Of a stretch of DNA of 64,000 nucleotides, positions 47,881-60,978 are shown one piece after another. The notes beneath the pieces are model-generated. The model did not search any database. It saw only the letters and a list, made by a program, of their open reading frames with translations, and was not told where the DNA came from. The translations under genes were made by a program, and so were the position numbers. The DNA comes from Tyto alba. Its lineage: Eukaryota; Chordata; Aves; Strigiformes; Tytonidae. The stretch covers positions 34,899,518 to 34,963,517 of the forward strand of contig NW_024881313.1 of assembly GCF_018691265.1 (NCBI RefSeq), written 5' to 3'. The number at the start of each line of letters is the position of its first letter. Within the stretch, counting starts at the first letter, position 1.

Positions 47881-49154
47881 CTATAATTGGCATTGCATTT
47901 CATCACAAAACCATTATACATAATTTAGCTGTGTTCTTCATAGGTCAGACCTGACTGGAAGGTCACATTGGAGCTACCTAAACCATATGCACTCTGAAGA
48001 TAAACACTGTATCTTGATTTTCCTTTTGCTGCCAATTTTTTTTTTTTTTTTTTTTTTTTTTAATGAGAAAGCAGGAATGGAGGATGCAAGGAAAATCCTG
48101 GAAAATGCTGTATTTTATCAGTAGCAGTATACTTTTAACGTTCCCTGTGTATATTATTATACATGCAGCTTGCAGCATAATATAGAAACCTACTGGGTAA
48201 GATCAAGGGTCCAAAAACTCAGTATCTTCTCTCTGATCATGACCAGTATGGGAATTGTGATGATATTATTTGAGCCAATGTTACTCAAAGGTGTATGTGA
48301 ATTAAAGCATAATCATGGACCTACAGAATGCTGAGCCACTGGGAGAATCAGATCTGGCCTAGGGCTTACACAGAGATAACCAGCTCCTAAATAACCATCC
48401 TGATGTTGGCCAAACCCAACTTCTGCATCTCATCTCTGCCACTCATGTTAGTGGCTGTCCAGGTTTCAGATCAGATCCAAATTCTGGAACCAGATTAATA
48501 ATCCCTGGAGAAGTGACATCAGTGGATTTCAGTTCAACAGTTGAATTCTTCCCCTCCTGGAAACAGGAAGCCATAGTTAACATGTGAAACAAGAATGAAC
48601 CTTGAATTAAAAGAAGGGTTTGAGGAAGTGAGGATTTCATTGGACCTGGTAATTGTAGGATGGGCATCAGATAAATGATCTGAGTGTCCAGAATACTCCA
48701 GCAGTTTCCCACACAGCCATGTTCCAGGACTTCTCTACGAAGGGGTCAAAACATGGCTGGGTGAATTGCAGTGGTAAAACTGGTGGGCAGAGCCATAAGA
48801 AAATCCAGCCATGCTTACAACATGGAGCCTGGCACCCAAAGGGGAATATCCTGAGGATTGCTTTGTTTTCTAGTTGTTGGCACTGGGATGAGCTGTCTCC
48901 CGTGCTCATACTGTCTTGATCATAGTCAATGGGGAAAACAGAAATGCTCCACCAATAAACTCAGGAGAGAGGAGCACGATTTATGTACTTAAATTAATCA
49001 AGAGAAACATACCTTTTCTGTATCATTTATTGTGATACTCAGGAATCTTTTCTAAGAAACCGAAACCAGTCACTATTCTAATTACTACACTGAAATCTCA
49101 TCTTTTCTCCTTGTTCGAAGTACGAAGCCATTTCATTACAACTCCAAGAGGATG
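47881..49154. other. Unique sequence with a 26-T tract
   Basis: No gene is recognised. Poly-T occupies 48,036-48,061. The overlapping open frames at 48,443-48,919 show no family resemblance. Confidence 0.5.
48036..48061. repeat. Poly-T homopolymer (26)
   Basis: Uninterrupted run of 26 T followed by 'aatgagaaagc'. No adjoining retrocopy is recognised on the minus strand. Confidence 0.95.
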
Positions 49155-49335
49155 GGCTGCTAAATAGAGTGCCTCAATTAATATTAAATCACACCTGCTT
49201 TTCAGGCCTTTAAGAATAAAAATGCACACTTTGATAATTGTGCTGTGACGCCATTATATGACAGGTATAACCCATGGCTGCTAATGAGTTGTCATAAAAT
49301 AATACAAAAGTAACCAAATAAGTTTATAATTTTGT
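49155..49335. promoter_or_regulatory. Candidate conserved non-coding element
   Basis: AT-rich, repeat-free block with 'ctcaattaatattaaat', an E-box in 'cacacctgc' (about 49,191), 'ataattgtgctgtgacgcc' and 'tatgacaggta' (MEIS-like TGACAG). It resembles vertebrate enhancer sequence in composition. No conservation data are available here. Confidence 0.22.
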
Positions 49336-52162
49336 TTTGAAAAAATTCAGAATGTATTTTCCTAGATGGAATATTCAAAAATTTCTTTTAAATACTTTTC
49401 TCCAGAAAACGAGAAAAATATTTTCATATGCTACAATTAAGAAGGAAAATTAATATTAAAAGATTTTACCTGTCTACCAAGCACAAATCATGACCTTCCA
49501 ACCTGGGAATGCTATGAGGTTAGCTCCAACATAAGACTTTACTTCAAGGTTTTCAAATATTTGTTTTCTCTGGCAGACTCCTAAAATCTAAGCATAATCA
49601 ACTAAAGGTGATTTTTATAAGACTGTTGAACCTTCGGTGGCTGTAGAAACTGAGAAAAAAATGTATTAATTTTTAAGGCCACAAAACCTTCAGAACAGCT
49701 CATGGAAAAAAAATAAACACGTAGTTATCATACCAGTTTTAGTGGTATACCCAACTAAAAATACTCTTACAGTAAGAAATCTCATTTTGTCTGGGATAAC
49801 ACAGTATATGGAGAATCTTTCTTTATGCTTGGTATTCTGCTAAATTTCTGCATCAGTTGGCTTTTGGGAAAGGAAAGGAGTATGGGCGTTTTTCTTTTTA
49901 AAATTTGTTGAACTTTGAGGTGCTGCATCTAGCTGATAAAGTTTCTTTGTTAAAAAACCCTTTAGGACCTGGTGTTTTCTCACTACGAAGAAGTTTGAAG
50001 ATGCATAATTATCATCAAGATTGCTCAGTTTTAGGCTCAGTTCTGGGAACTTTTGTTCTCTCTTGCAACATTGGAGAGACTATTGCCCTGTTTGGGAAAT
50101 GAAGGAAAAAAGGACTTCCTCTAGTGCTCAGTGGCAATGAGAAGCTGGGAGTCAGGTACTCTGCTCCCTGCTTTTGAATGATAAAAGTGATGAACCTAAT
50201 AGGGGGTGACAGCTTCTCTGATGTGTGCAGTTCTTCTCTAACACCGTGTTTGTTCCCTGTGCTGTTACATGAAGAGCACACATGAAGCAGTTGGGTTTCT
50301 CCTCTCCATGAACATTTAATAGTAGAGTGGAAGGACATTGGCCAAGATTCACTGCTTGATTTGTATGCTATTTCATTGGAATTTTAATTGCCTCATCCTG
50401 AGGAAGAATGGAGGTGGTATAGTCTATGTTGCCTAATGTACCTTAGTACCTTTTCTTATAATAGAGTCTGAACCTTCTGAACAACTGCAGACTACCTATT
50501 TTTGGTGCTTTCTTTCTCCATACTTAGGAGACTTTCTCTGGACTGCATGTAGGTCCAGAAGACAATTCAGTCTGCTTTTGCCTCTTTGCCTGACAATACT
50601 GGGAGGCAGTGGGAAGCCCTGGGTGCCATCAATCTGCAGGGAATCTGATCTGTCAGACTAAAAAAAAAGGATCTGCGGTGGTGACAGTAGCAATGCTGCT
50701 ATTTTGTACAGTAGCATATCCAACCATGAAGAAGACCTTGGTCTCTAAGTGCTCAGCTGGAGGGGGATGGCACACCTTCTAGCTACCCCAGCCTGTGCCC
50801 AACAGTGTTGGGACTATTTCTGCTTTCATTACTCTCCTAGGGCTGCAGAGCAGCCAGGACTGACAGTCATAGAGCTGGCCAGAGAGAAAGGAGAAATCTA
50901 ACTTTAGTCTAACCGTAAGGGCTCTTAGCTGGAGGAAATCAAAACTGGGCTCCAGGCCCAGCTTCCTGGCAATCCTATGCAATTTTCTTTAACTCATCAG
51001 TGGGGTAACAGTGAAGAAGTCTGTATTAGGGACCTGAAGCCTAGGTATTCTCCCTTGACCACCAGCCGCTCCTTTCCCCAGTTTTTACCTAGTCCTTCAG
51101 AAATGTCTTTCAACCTCTTTTCTTTCCTGAAAATCTTTGCATTCCTGCCTGCAGACATAGCCCAGGTGCAAGGGAAGAGTGCAAGAGCAGGCACTTCTAG
51201 TCTATCTTATATCCTAGTGGTTAAGGACTTCTCAGAAGATAGAAAACAGGAAGACTAGTCTCCCTGGGACTGATAAGACATAAATTATGGCATCCCACTG
51301 TGTGTGAGCACTTAATTGCTAGAGAAATAGGCCAGAGGCTGGTGACACCTCCACCACCATGTATTGATATCTGTGCTGCAGCCCTAATCACATTTTTGCA
51401 CCTTTAACAAAATAATCTTCTAGATTAAGAACATCTGGTGATGGTTGGTGACCACAGCTATGCAGCCAACAATCTTTCAGGCTTAGTATACCTAGACATC
51501 TCCAGGGCAAAGCAGTATATTGATGTATACACAGGCTGTTTGGGACTTTTGATGAATTTCAAGTGTTTAGGTGTCATTTGAAGCAGGATTTGAGCTAGCT
51601 AGATCATTCTGTAAATGACTAAAAGTGGTTTATAGGTTTGTGATCTTTTGATAGGATTCACAAATATTGCACTGGGAAATGAAATACTTTTGAAATGTCT
51701 GGCTATGAAAATGCAATGGCTTTAATTCAAGTCACAGAGACTTTCTCTGTTTATTTTAGGACACTCAGTCCCCACTTCTGGTATAATCCTATACACACTG
51801 GAATTAGAGATGTTGATAAGAACTTTATCTGTTTCTTTCCAAGATCTCTTTTTCTTAAGTGATTAGTACTCTCCCCTTAAATTGAAAAGTTTCTATTCAA
51901 AGTGTGAAACTTCAATTATGGGTAGTGGTGTCTTCTGTATATACATTCCATCTAGCTTTATATCTGCCCTTTCTTGTGTTAACAAGTGTCTTACTAAGCA
52001 TCTAATAGGTAAAATACTCTAAAAAAAAGCATGCAGGCACTTTTACTACAGTTTTGTTTTTACTGCAGATTGAATAAATTGGAATGCAATGAAAATATTA
52101 ATTACAATCCCTTTTGCTGTGTAATCAGAATAACATAGGAAATACTTTCCACTTTCCTGGCA
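49336..52162. other. Unique AT-rich sequence
   Basis: No gene or nameable repeat is seen. 52,019-52,140 is another AT-rich, motif-dense block ('gaaaatattaattacaat'). Confidence 0.5.
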
Positions 52163-52237
52163 GTGGCCCTGATCCAGCAAAGCACTTAGTAGGAATAGTC
52201 CCCTTCAAATGGGCAGGAATTTTATAGGATCAGAGTC
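52163..52237. repeat. Old MITE-like repeat fragment
   Basis: 'ggccctgatccagcaaagcactta' is an almost exact match to the outer arm of the palindromic sauropsid repeat. It is followed after a short, altered centre by 'ataggatcagag', the start of the opposite arm. One of the clearest copies in the window. Confidence 0.65.
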
Positions 52238-55200
52238 AAAGCATATGTGAAAGGGATTTTTTGTATGTGTGAAGACACATATGTACACACACATATAATC
52301 CAGATGATTTTTTTGTTGTTGTTAAATTCCTAAAAGACTATTTCTTAATTTCTGAATATTAGGGACATATCTAAAAGGAAGCAAATGTTACTGTTCACTT
52401 CACAGCAGTTACTGTGAAGCCTCTGTCTGATAGTACTACTAACCCACATGCAGCACCATGCCAAAGTGGCCATATGACCCTGGAAAAGAGCTGGCTGATG
52501 GGATGAGTAGGAAGAAGTTGTTCCTCCATCCATGTAGACATGCCCTTAGTCATGCTGAATGAATCACATTTTAAAGAAAAAAAAATAATTCCTAGATGAG
52601 AACGTCCAGTTCTTTTGGATTTATGATAGCATAGTCTGAAGTTAGATCCAAAATTCATGGCTGACTTTTCCCACCAATGATCCAAGTCAAAATTCTGGAT
52701 AAGGAATAAATATCCTGGAACTCTTGGAGAGTTTGAGATCCAGACCAAACTTCTACAACTCACATTCCTCTCCAAGGGATTGCAAGGTATTTTTTAATTG
52801 AATGTTTGTTTTCTTCAAATAATGTAAGGCTTCGGAATCTTGTCCATTTTGTCACTCGTGAGCAATCTATACTAACATGTCCAGGTCAGTCATCCAAGGT
52901 TTACAAATCTGGGTTTGCATACCTCTCTTTTTCCTTGTCTCATCTTGAAATAGCAATAAAAGCTCTGCTTGCTAGTAACATAGAGGGAGCTGGTGCTTGC
53001 TGTAGGGCTCATAGAACATGGGATTTGTTGACTTTTTTTCTTTCCAACTAAGAATGGAAAAGAAAAAAATCCTAAGACTTGTATCTGTTAAGTTCTGATT
53101 GGACACCACCACCAAGACAGGGAGTAAGCATGGGTGATTAGGGGGCCAGCACTTTGACTTCCTCCCTAGGCCTCTTCTGATTAACCATGTAGACATTCCC
53201 TTGCAGTCTTAAGGCCTCAGTCCTTCAAAATTACATAGCTTTTCTTAATTTTGCACATGGAAAATTGATATATGAGGAAATCTGGGCAGAGTCAGGGCCC
53301 AAATGAACAAGGTATTGACTGAGAGACATACAGTGAGAGACCAACTTGCTCATGGTCAAAATCAATTGGAAATAGCACCAGGAATAAAATTCTCTTCTCC
53401 TTAGCATCAGTCCACCAAACACTTCCAAGTGACTCCTCCAATAAAGAAGTGTTGTCCTCTCCGGTGGACACTGTGTAGAACTGTTACAGTTTTCTCTTTA
53501 CACCTGGAAATGTACAAAGATAATCTCTGGATTGGGACAGGCAGATAACCCAAAGAACACCTAGAGATTGAGAGAGACTGCAGCTGATGACATGAGAAAG
53601 TAGGAAGGCTGCCTTCTTGCTTCTCCAGAAGAAAATCCTACAAGACCCAGTGGAGTCCACTAACTCTGTGACACCTGGCAAAGGGTTAAGCACTACAGAA
53701 GCTCTAGCCTAACAGCCACACTCACTGTGAGTAGTTAGGATCTCTTTGACCCATTCTTCACACTTTAGGAGGCCCCTCTCAAAGCAAACATACGTCAATA
53801 GTTTAGAGGCAGAAACTATCAAGTCATGCTGTGTTACTCAGAAACAGAGGGAAGAAACTGGTATAATGGGAAAAAGAAATGATCTCACCTGCCTGGTGGT
53901 AGAGAGACATTTCTCACAACATTTAATCTAAGAACTAGACTTAGCCGCTGGCCATATCTATCATTCATCATGACTTAATGAGAGAGGAATTGTCTCGCAT
54001 TGGATGCAGAGCTGTGCAACAGCAACAACAATAAACATTTTTGCACTTATAATGGAATTCTCTTATCTTTCTTTTTTCTTTCTTTTGACATATTCAGCAC
54101 CACACAGTGGGGTGTAGTTTGGCTTTATATAGAACTGTACACTCACTGTGTGCTTTGCAAAGTAATGGATTGGTGTAGTAGCAATGATACAGTTGTGCTT
54201 CTTGGACTGTCAGCTCAGCAAGGGCTCACTAGTGGATGTGGAGCCTATGGAGATGAGGAGTGCTGGTCAGGGCACGAGAGATATCCTCCTCTTTCAAGCT
54301 TTTCAGTGGTAATTTACCAGCAGGATAAAAATATGAGTTGCAAAAATCTCACCGAACCTTTGTAATCTTTTGCATTTGAATTCTGTTCCTGAGACTGTGG
54401 TGCAATGAACAGACGACTGGTTTTCAGACAAGCTAGTACAGATACTGGATTAGTTTTAGCTGGAGTAGCATCTGAGTCCATGCAGACCCATAAATATCTG
54501 CCTTTCCATCACAGTCCTACGGCACAGTATGTGTCTATGAAGGAGCCTGGTTTTGGGATGTGAGGTGAAATGTCATCCTTTGGTCACTTCTTGTTCTCCC
54601 TGTGCCTCCTGTTCATATCAGGTGAACATGGAGGTGTCACATCGTGTCTGTGATTGCAGTAAGTAGTGTGCCTTACAAAATTCTCTCTCTTTCCAGCCAC
54701 CATATGGTATAGGTCCACATGCAGTCATGGATAAATCTACGGATGTGAAGGTCAGATACAGGAAAGGTAATGCTAGCTGAGTTACAATGAAAGTATATGG
54801 AAAAAAGTAATCCATTGGTGTCCAGACCACAACCAACGAGTTATCAAAATATGTTGTTAGTCTTTTAGTGATGTCAAATCCAGTCCTCTAGATATTTTGC
54901 TTTCTGGCAGACAAGTGGAGTAAGAGGAATGACAGCCTCAGGTTTCAGTAGAAAAACACCTAGTAAAATAACAGGAAGGTGAGTGTTTCTTAAAGCATGC
55001 AGCCCACCCCGGGAAAGGATGGGGATTCAGATCACTCACAGGCTCTTTAGAAAGATGGCCTATCCTGCTAGGTAACCTATGTTGTCCCTCCAGGGCACGA
55101 CGATCACGGTGTTTGCCAGATCTGTGATCCACCTAGACCAAATTACAAAGTAGCAGTTAAATGAGCAAAATGCAAAGTAAAAAAGTATTCTTTCACTCCC

Positions 55201-55690
55201 CAAATCTACATTTCTCTAGACAGAGATCGGAACAGGGGATCAAGAAGCAGTAGTACATCTAGAAATCACAAAGAATTATAGAGTGGAAAAGATGCTATCA
55301 AAAATGCCACCTGTCCTCCCAAATGAGAAGTCTCTCATCCTAAGGGAACGAGTGATGGGGAATCTTGGAAAAAAAAGGATATCAATATTTAATATTAGTA
55401 AACTGTATTCTTCCCCCCCAACTCTTTTTCCCCAGAAAGTGTTCTCAGAAAAGTCTGGACTGTTTTTGATTATATTGGAAAGAATCAACCTAAGGCAAAC
55501 ACTCAGTATGGAAAACCATTTCTTATACCACCAAAAGTTTGCAGAGCTATAAGAAATAGAAAGCAGAACATTTTAATGAAAAGCACTGGCTTAGATTAGT
55601 AGTAGGCACTGTTAGATTCCCTAACAACACTATTGTTTATCCATGGATGAGATTACAAATAACCACATTTCTAAGTACAAATTGTGCATA
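52238..55690. other. Unique non-coding sequence
   Basis: No gene is recognised. The open frame at 54,000-54,365 (121 codons) and the others here lack family resemblance. A short (CA)-rich patch occurs at about 52,274-52,296. Confidence 0.5.
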
Positions 55691-55780
55691 GGACCTGCTC
55701 CAAAACCCCTTGAAACCCATGAAAGTCTTTCCACCGATTTCACTGGATTTTCACTTGGATCAAGCCCAAGGGGCTGAATT
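55691..55780. repeat. Old MITE-like repeat fragment
   Basis: 'acccatgaaagtctttccaccgatttcactggattttcacttggatcaagccc' follows the order 'cccattgaagtc', 'gacttcaatgg', 'tggatcaggccc' of the old palindromic repeat. It is diverged. Confidence 0.5.
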
Positions 55781-58700
55781 TGTTAAAACAGCTTAAGACA
55801 GGAGAGTGTTACTTTGAGCTAAAATTCGCAAGGTAATTATAAAAATAGTTGGCTGTTGAAGTAATGTGCAGGGAAACCACTATTTGTTAATGAGAATAGT
55901 AATGGCCTTAATATGTCTAACTGGAGGTAATAAATAAATTAGTCTCATATTGAGAGTCTGGGTAGTTACTTGAAGACAGGGTAAAAGAAGCTCTAATGTT
56001 CTTCCATATGCTCTATAATAAGGACTGAATTTGATGAGGATTTTGGAGATTTGTCTAGAGACAATGGAGCTTTAATAGTCAAGTGCATTTTTATAAGCCT
56101 TCTTAAACTAATGTTACTTGAATATATTACTGGATTGCATGCAGCAGGTATAGATACATTTGTGAACAAAATATTGGATTTAAAAAAAGAAATTCTGTCA
56201 AGACTCCAGTCTCACATTGTTTGACGCAAAGCATCAAAACTCAGATATCAGTATGTCTTGTTCCTATACATCTTGTATGTTCAGCCCTTTTGAACTTTTA
56301 GGTGATTTTGATCCAATTCAAATAGCTTGCTTCCTTCATCCCATAAATTTCAATCTGTTTTGATCATGCTAGTGGCATACTACAGGTTTCTTCCAGCAGA
56401 TAAAACAACTCCTTTAAATTCTTGTGGGTGTTAAATGTCTACTAGCCAGTGCTAGTTGTTATAAAAACTAATTCTAAACTATGTTCCATCTTGAAATGTT
56501 TTAATTTGAAATTTCTTCAAGTCTTTTTACAGCGAGCAGGTTATTTGGAAGTTTTTCCTTTTCATTGCCTGTATAAATTCATAGACTGTGTGTCTAATTC
56601 CTGTCTGAAGACAGGTACAGGTCTTACCCTGAAGGTGTCTGGGACTGATTTTTTAGAGCATCAGGCTTGGTTTCCATGTACTGGGGGTTACCAGAAGGAG
56701 TTCTTCACCATAAACAATGCAGTGTCTGATTATTCCTGTACATTTTTTCATAGCTTGGCAAAAATAACATTAAGTAGTGGCCAAACTATCGAGCATATTT
56801 GGGTAACAGTTCAGTGGACTGTGTGGTCACAGACACTGGTGAGAACCTGATTTGCAGGTGTGGGTTAAGCTTAATGAATACTGGAGTGGAGAACACAGGT
56901 CTGTAGTATGTGCATGTGTAGCTGGTGTGGTCAGTCAGATGGCTGGATGCAGCATCCACGGAATCCCCTATCTATCTCTTTTCTTGACAGACATAGATGA
57001 AAACTCTTTCTGGAACATCCCAACATTGCCAGCTTGGGTGGGATTTATAGGCCACTGGTGGTTGGTATGCCCTTTATGAAGACAAGCAAGACTGCTTGGA
57101 GCTAAGGGATGGGACAGGAGGGACTGGGGACAATCTGTCTTTCTGGAAAGCCAAGGGAAGCTCTGTGTATCCAACAGATGCTGCAGCTCTTGTCATGAAC
57201 AAGAGATATTTCAGACCCATCTGCCCCCAGCTGAACCTGAAACCAACCCTCCTTCTGTCAGTCTTGGCCCAAAAACAGCAGAGTATGCGTCTCCTGGAGT
57301 TGTCCTTTTCATTTGTGAGCCCTACGCACACTCCCACAGGCAGAAACACGGAGATTACTAAATCAGGAATGTTCTCTCTTTGTAGGTGGGAGAAAGAAAT
57401 GGGAAGGAAGAAGATGTACCTGGAAACAGGGTGGGGAAAAGCTACAGATCTAATTTAGGAAAGATGACATACTTAGCACAGCATACAAACACTCAAAGGG
57501 ACAGCATGCGGAAACACCATCCTGGGGTGGAAGAGAGAGCTCATTGAAAAAAGTGTTTCCAGAACAGGACTGTGAGTGAGGACATAGAGATGTCCTTCTT
57601 CCTCTGTGCCTAGAGTATTTCCCTCTCAGTCATCTTCCACCTTCTCCCCCACTGGGGCTTTTAAAGGGCAATAGTTAAGGTGGGTCAGGGAGAAAATAAA
57701 AACCTATAAGTTAGGATGCCTCCAGCAGGCAAAATAGATGCTTCTCCCATTCTTTTCAGAGCAATGAGTTAATGTTGAGAGGGGTTGAGGTTGGTGGAAG
57801 AAAGGAATGATATTTTTGCGCCTGCCCCAAGCCAGAGAGAAGGGATGTAAGGCTCCTTGGGAGGAAGGGACCTTGAGGCAGTTTGGGGCATAACTGATGG
57901 GAGGTGAAATAGGATGTACTGGTAGTAGGTGAGGACACAATGTTAAGGGGAGGAATGGCAGCAAGTCTAGCTGTTGGGCAAGGAGATGGGCAGAATGATG
58001 GAAACTGTGGTCTTTACAGGGTTTTCCAGATTACTCTGAAGACACATGTGATAAGAGTTGCTCATAGAGGCTACAGACTAATCTTTGAGACTTGGACAGT
58101 CTTTCCCATGCAAACTGGCTCACCCCAGTGCATATATAGGATATTTGACACAGAATAGGTAAAATTCACAGCTGTTGAAGGACACTTGGTATGGCATGGT
58201 GAGCAGCACAGGCACAGCAAGGGCAGGCTTAAAGTTGTTGTGATCCTTCTTCCAAGGGAGCATGCTACTTCTGAAACATCTGCAGCCTCTCAGATGGGCA
58301 GAGTTGTTGGGAAAACAGAAAGGAGGTGGTTGAGCCAAATATTTGAAGCAATAGGAGTCAGGAGAAAGACATCTTAGGAAGATGGGTCTGATTTGAATAT
58401 CGCTGAGCAGCTGAAGTGCAGAGGCACCAGCATAAACAGAGCATCTTTGAACACCCAGCTTTCCCCTTTCTCCTCCAAGCTACAAGAGCATGGTTCACAT
58501 GTAGAGCAGAGAGGAAGCCCTTCCAGCTGTCTGCCTGGCACGTTCACAGCAAAATAGAAATCATTTTGGCTTTCAATTTCTAGAAAACCCTCATACTTCT
58601 TAAAAAAATAAAAAGGACCCTTTTGTAGCTGAGCACTGTGGAAACAGAGTCTTTCTGTTGTTTCATTTATCTTTATTAATAAGTAAAAATACTAATGTCT

Positions 58701-59009
58701 TAAATGCATGTGCAGTGGAGATAACTAGTGTCATTCTGCTCCATCATCTGGCCGATGCTAAAAGGACGCAGTAAGGGACAGCGATGCAATACTGCATCCA
58801 GCATACTGTGGTATTATTAATATTGCATTGTGAAAGGCCTTTATCAGCTAGATTAGAGCAGCAGTGGTGGTAACATTAGGAAATGCTTGGGAATTATCAG
58901 TAGAATAATAATTCTAGAATTGTGCCCCAGAACTATTCTGGCATTAAAGAGGGCTCTGACATATAGAAAAATCCAGTGGCTGAATTCTAAAGAAATTCAT
59001 TTAGCCAAA
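55781..59009. other. Unique non-coding sequence
   Basis: No gene is recognised. The open frame at 56,449-56,850 (133 codons) has no family resemblance. 55,825-55,935 and 58,770-58,890 are AT-rich, repeat-free blocks of enhancer-like look. Many small open frames at 57.0-58.4 kb are chance. Confidence 0.5.
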
Positions 59010-59290
59010 ATCCCTCTCATCACTAACCTATTTTTATGACTATTGAGGAAAGAGGCTGATGATTTTCCTGCTCTGCTCATTTAAGGATCACCTCCAAAAT
59101 AATGCCCTTTATGAAAAATTTCAATCAGGTTTCAGACCTTATCATAATGCGGAGGCAGCTCTTCTCAGGGTCAGCAATGATTTGCATATGTATAGTGTGC
59201 TGATCGCAACTTACTGTCAGCTGTTTTATTTTTGGATTTCTCATCTACTTTTCACAGGACAGACCACACAGTCTTGAGCTCAGTTTGGGG
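59010..59290 (+). mobile_element. L2/CR1-group LINE reverse-transcriptase remnant
   Basis: Three plus-strand frames, read in turn, give the RT fingers/palm order of L2-type LINEs. First, 'PLITNLFL' then LLRK (59,013-59,051, with one stop between) corresponds to the 'RPISNLPFLSKLLEK' region. Second, after a frameshift, 'FQSGFRPYHNAEAALLRVSN' within the frame starting at 59,059 (59,119-59,178) corresponds to the highly typical QSGFR..H..E.ALL block. Third, after another shift, 'SAVLFLDFSSTFHRTDH' (59,217-59,267) corresponds to motif A; the first catalytic Asp is kept (59,235-59,237) but the second acidic position of the AFD is His. The copy is old, frameshifted and dead, with no 5' or 3' end recognised. 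Avian CR1 has a different sequence at QSGFR, so I favour the L2 clade. Confidence 0.6.
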
Positions 59291-60209
59291 AAAAGTGACT
59301 ACAATTTCCAGCATGGCTTTTGGTGAGTTCAGCTCTTACATTACCACATCCACCAACTGATTTAGCAAACAAGATGGCATTCTTTTTTTTTTGTTAATTC
59401 CTTCAATAGCTTTCCCTACCAATTTCCTGACAATCAAACCTTTAGGTTCATGCTTTAGTATAAATAATACTTTTTGTATTAATAATTAAGCAGCAGTAGG
59501 AGTCAGCTCTGTGTGAAGTTCAGCTGTGTGTGTCAGAACATTGACACCAAAGCTAAGGTATCAATGGAATCCTCCCCTACCAACCAAAATCAACATAGTT
59601 CTTGAATCTTCCACATAAACAGCATAGAAACAGGGCTGAATTTTCCTCTTTGCTTCATCACTTTTATTTTGTTTCTCTCATTTTCCTTCTTTTGCAGAAT
59701 TCAGTTGGAAAAATAAAATCATACCACTGAAGCTTGGGTTCCTGTTCATGAACTTACTGTGTGTTTTTATGAAATATCATTAATTACCAAGTGCATAACC
59801 AATACTGAGAAAGCAGAATATAAGTCCAAAATACCTTATCCTTGCCTGAGTATCCTAACCAACAGACTGCAGAACAAGGATCTGGTTTTGACTCATGAAA
59901 CTTGTATTCCTGAAAAGTGGCCCATTTCAAGTCATTTACCTGGGACATGTGGACTCATAGCCCAGTACCCTAAGTAGGGAAGGAATATCTCTCCCATTTA
60001 GGGCCTTAGCCCCACTGCTGTCACTGAGAGGATATAGTTATAAACTGCCTTAGTTTTGCAGGTCTGGGTCTTGTTAATATGAATGTTGATGTCAATTAGG
60101 AGTACTCGGTCCTATGATGCCAGGTAGGCATCCAGCAGTATACACAGAACAGTGCTTGTTGGTATGAGTGGGGTTGGGACAGATATCTGTTATTAAGATG
60201 TCTTTTCTG
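59291..60209. other. Unique non-coding sequence
   Basis: No gene is recognised. Faint continuation of the LINE for some tens of bases is possible. There is a T run at about 59,381. Confidence 0.45.
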
Positions 60210-60295
60210 GGTCTGGATCTTTGCTTTTCTCTGCCTTATGTACACTTCTGTAAAAGAGGGGTGATGACTGTGAAAGGCACTTCAGGGTCTGAGCA
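60210..60295 (+). repeat. MIR/CORE-SINE 3' part
   Basis: 'tctctgccttatgtacacttctgtaaaagaggggtgatgactgtgaaaggcacttcagg' follows the SINE order 'tctgtgcctcagtttccccatctgtaaaatggggatgatga...gtgaaa.gcactttgag'. Plus orientation, old copy. Confidence 0.55.
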
Positions 60296-60440
60296 AGTCA
60301 ATGACAGTTGTTTTTCTTCTTTGCTGCAACAAAAAGAAACCTGATGGAGAATGGAACTGTTTTCACTTGGAAAGCCTTGTCTTTGTGACACTTTACAGTG
60401 CTATCAAGCAAGACATGCCTTGCATTACCCAGCATACACA

Positions 60441-60535
60441 ACCCCTCTCATTAATCCCATTAACTTCAGGATCCTGCTCACATGCTTAAATCTAAATGCG
60501 TGTCTAATTATTGTGCTAAACTGGGATCATGGTGT
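60441..60535. repeat. Old palindromic MITE-like repeat
   Basis: 'aatcccattaacttcagga' (centre) is followed by 'tgctcacatgcttaaatctaaatgcgtgtctaattattgtgctaaactgggatcatgg'. This follows the right arm of the palindromic sauropsid repeat ('ctcacatgcttaaagttaagca.gtgcttaag...tgctgaactgggatcag') throughout. Clear but diverged. Confidence 0.65.
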
Positions 60536-60951
60536 TCTGCTTCTCTACTCATAAAGCCGGACTGGTTTTGTAACAAGTTCACTTGAACTTGTTTAATCCA
60601 TTTGGAAAACAGCAGCCTGACCTGCAGTACTTTGCTTTTTGTTTCCTGTATCTCTTTAAGCCAGGTAAGGATACAGGCAGCAGAGAGTTTGTGACCACAC
60701 AGCATCCAAACACAACACATCAGAGGCTTCAACACTGTAATTCAACGAAATCCCCCATGAAACCAGTTTATCTGATTTTCACTTTCCCTTGTTAAACCTC
60801 GCTTTTTCCTCCTGTTTCTTCTTCTGCCTCATGATAGCACCTCAGGGTTTCAGTCATGACAGACGTCTCTCCTGCTCATAATAATGCTAACAGAGGATTC
60901 CTGCTTTGAAGAGATTGCGGTCTAATGGATGGTGATGCAGCAATGATGCTG

Positions 60952-60978
60952 CAAAGAAAGAAAGAAAAGGAAAGAAGC
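60952..60978. repeat. (GAAA)n microsatellite
   Basis: Imperfect GAAA units, read directly. Confidence 0.9.

Noticed and set aside
56449..56850. 133-codon open frame
   Set aside because: No recognisable domain or signal; chance frame.
60880..60950. Another old repeat ('gaagagattgcggtctaatgg')
   Set aside because: Reminiscent of a phrase seen in old amniote repeats, but the match is too short to support a call.
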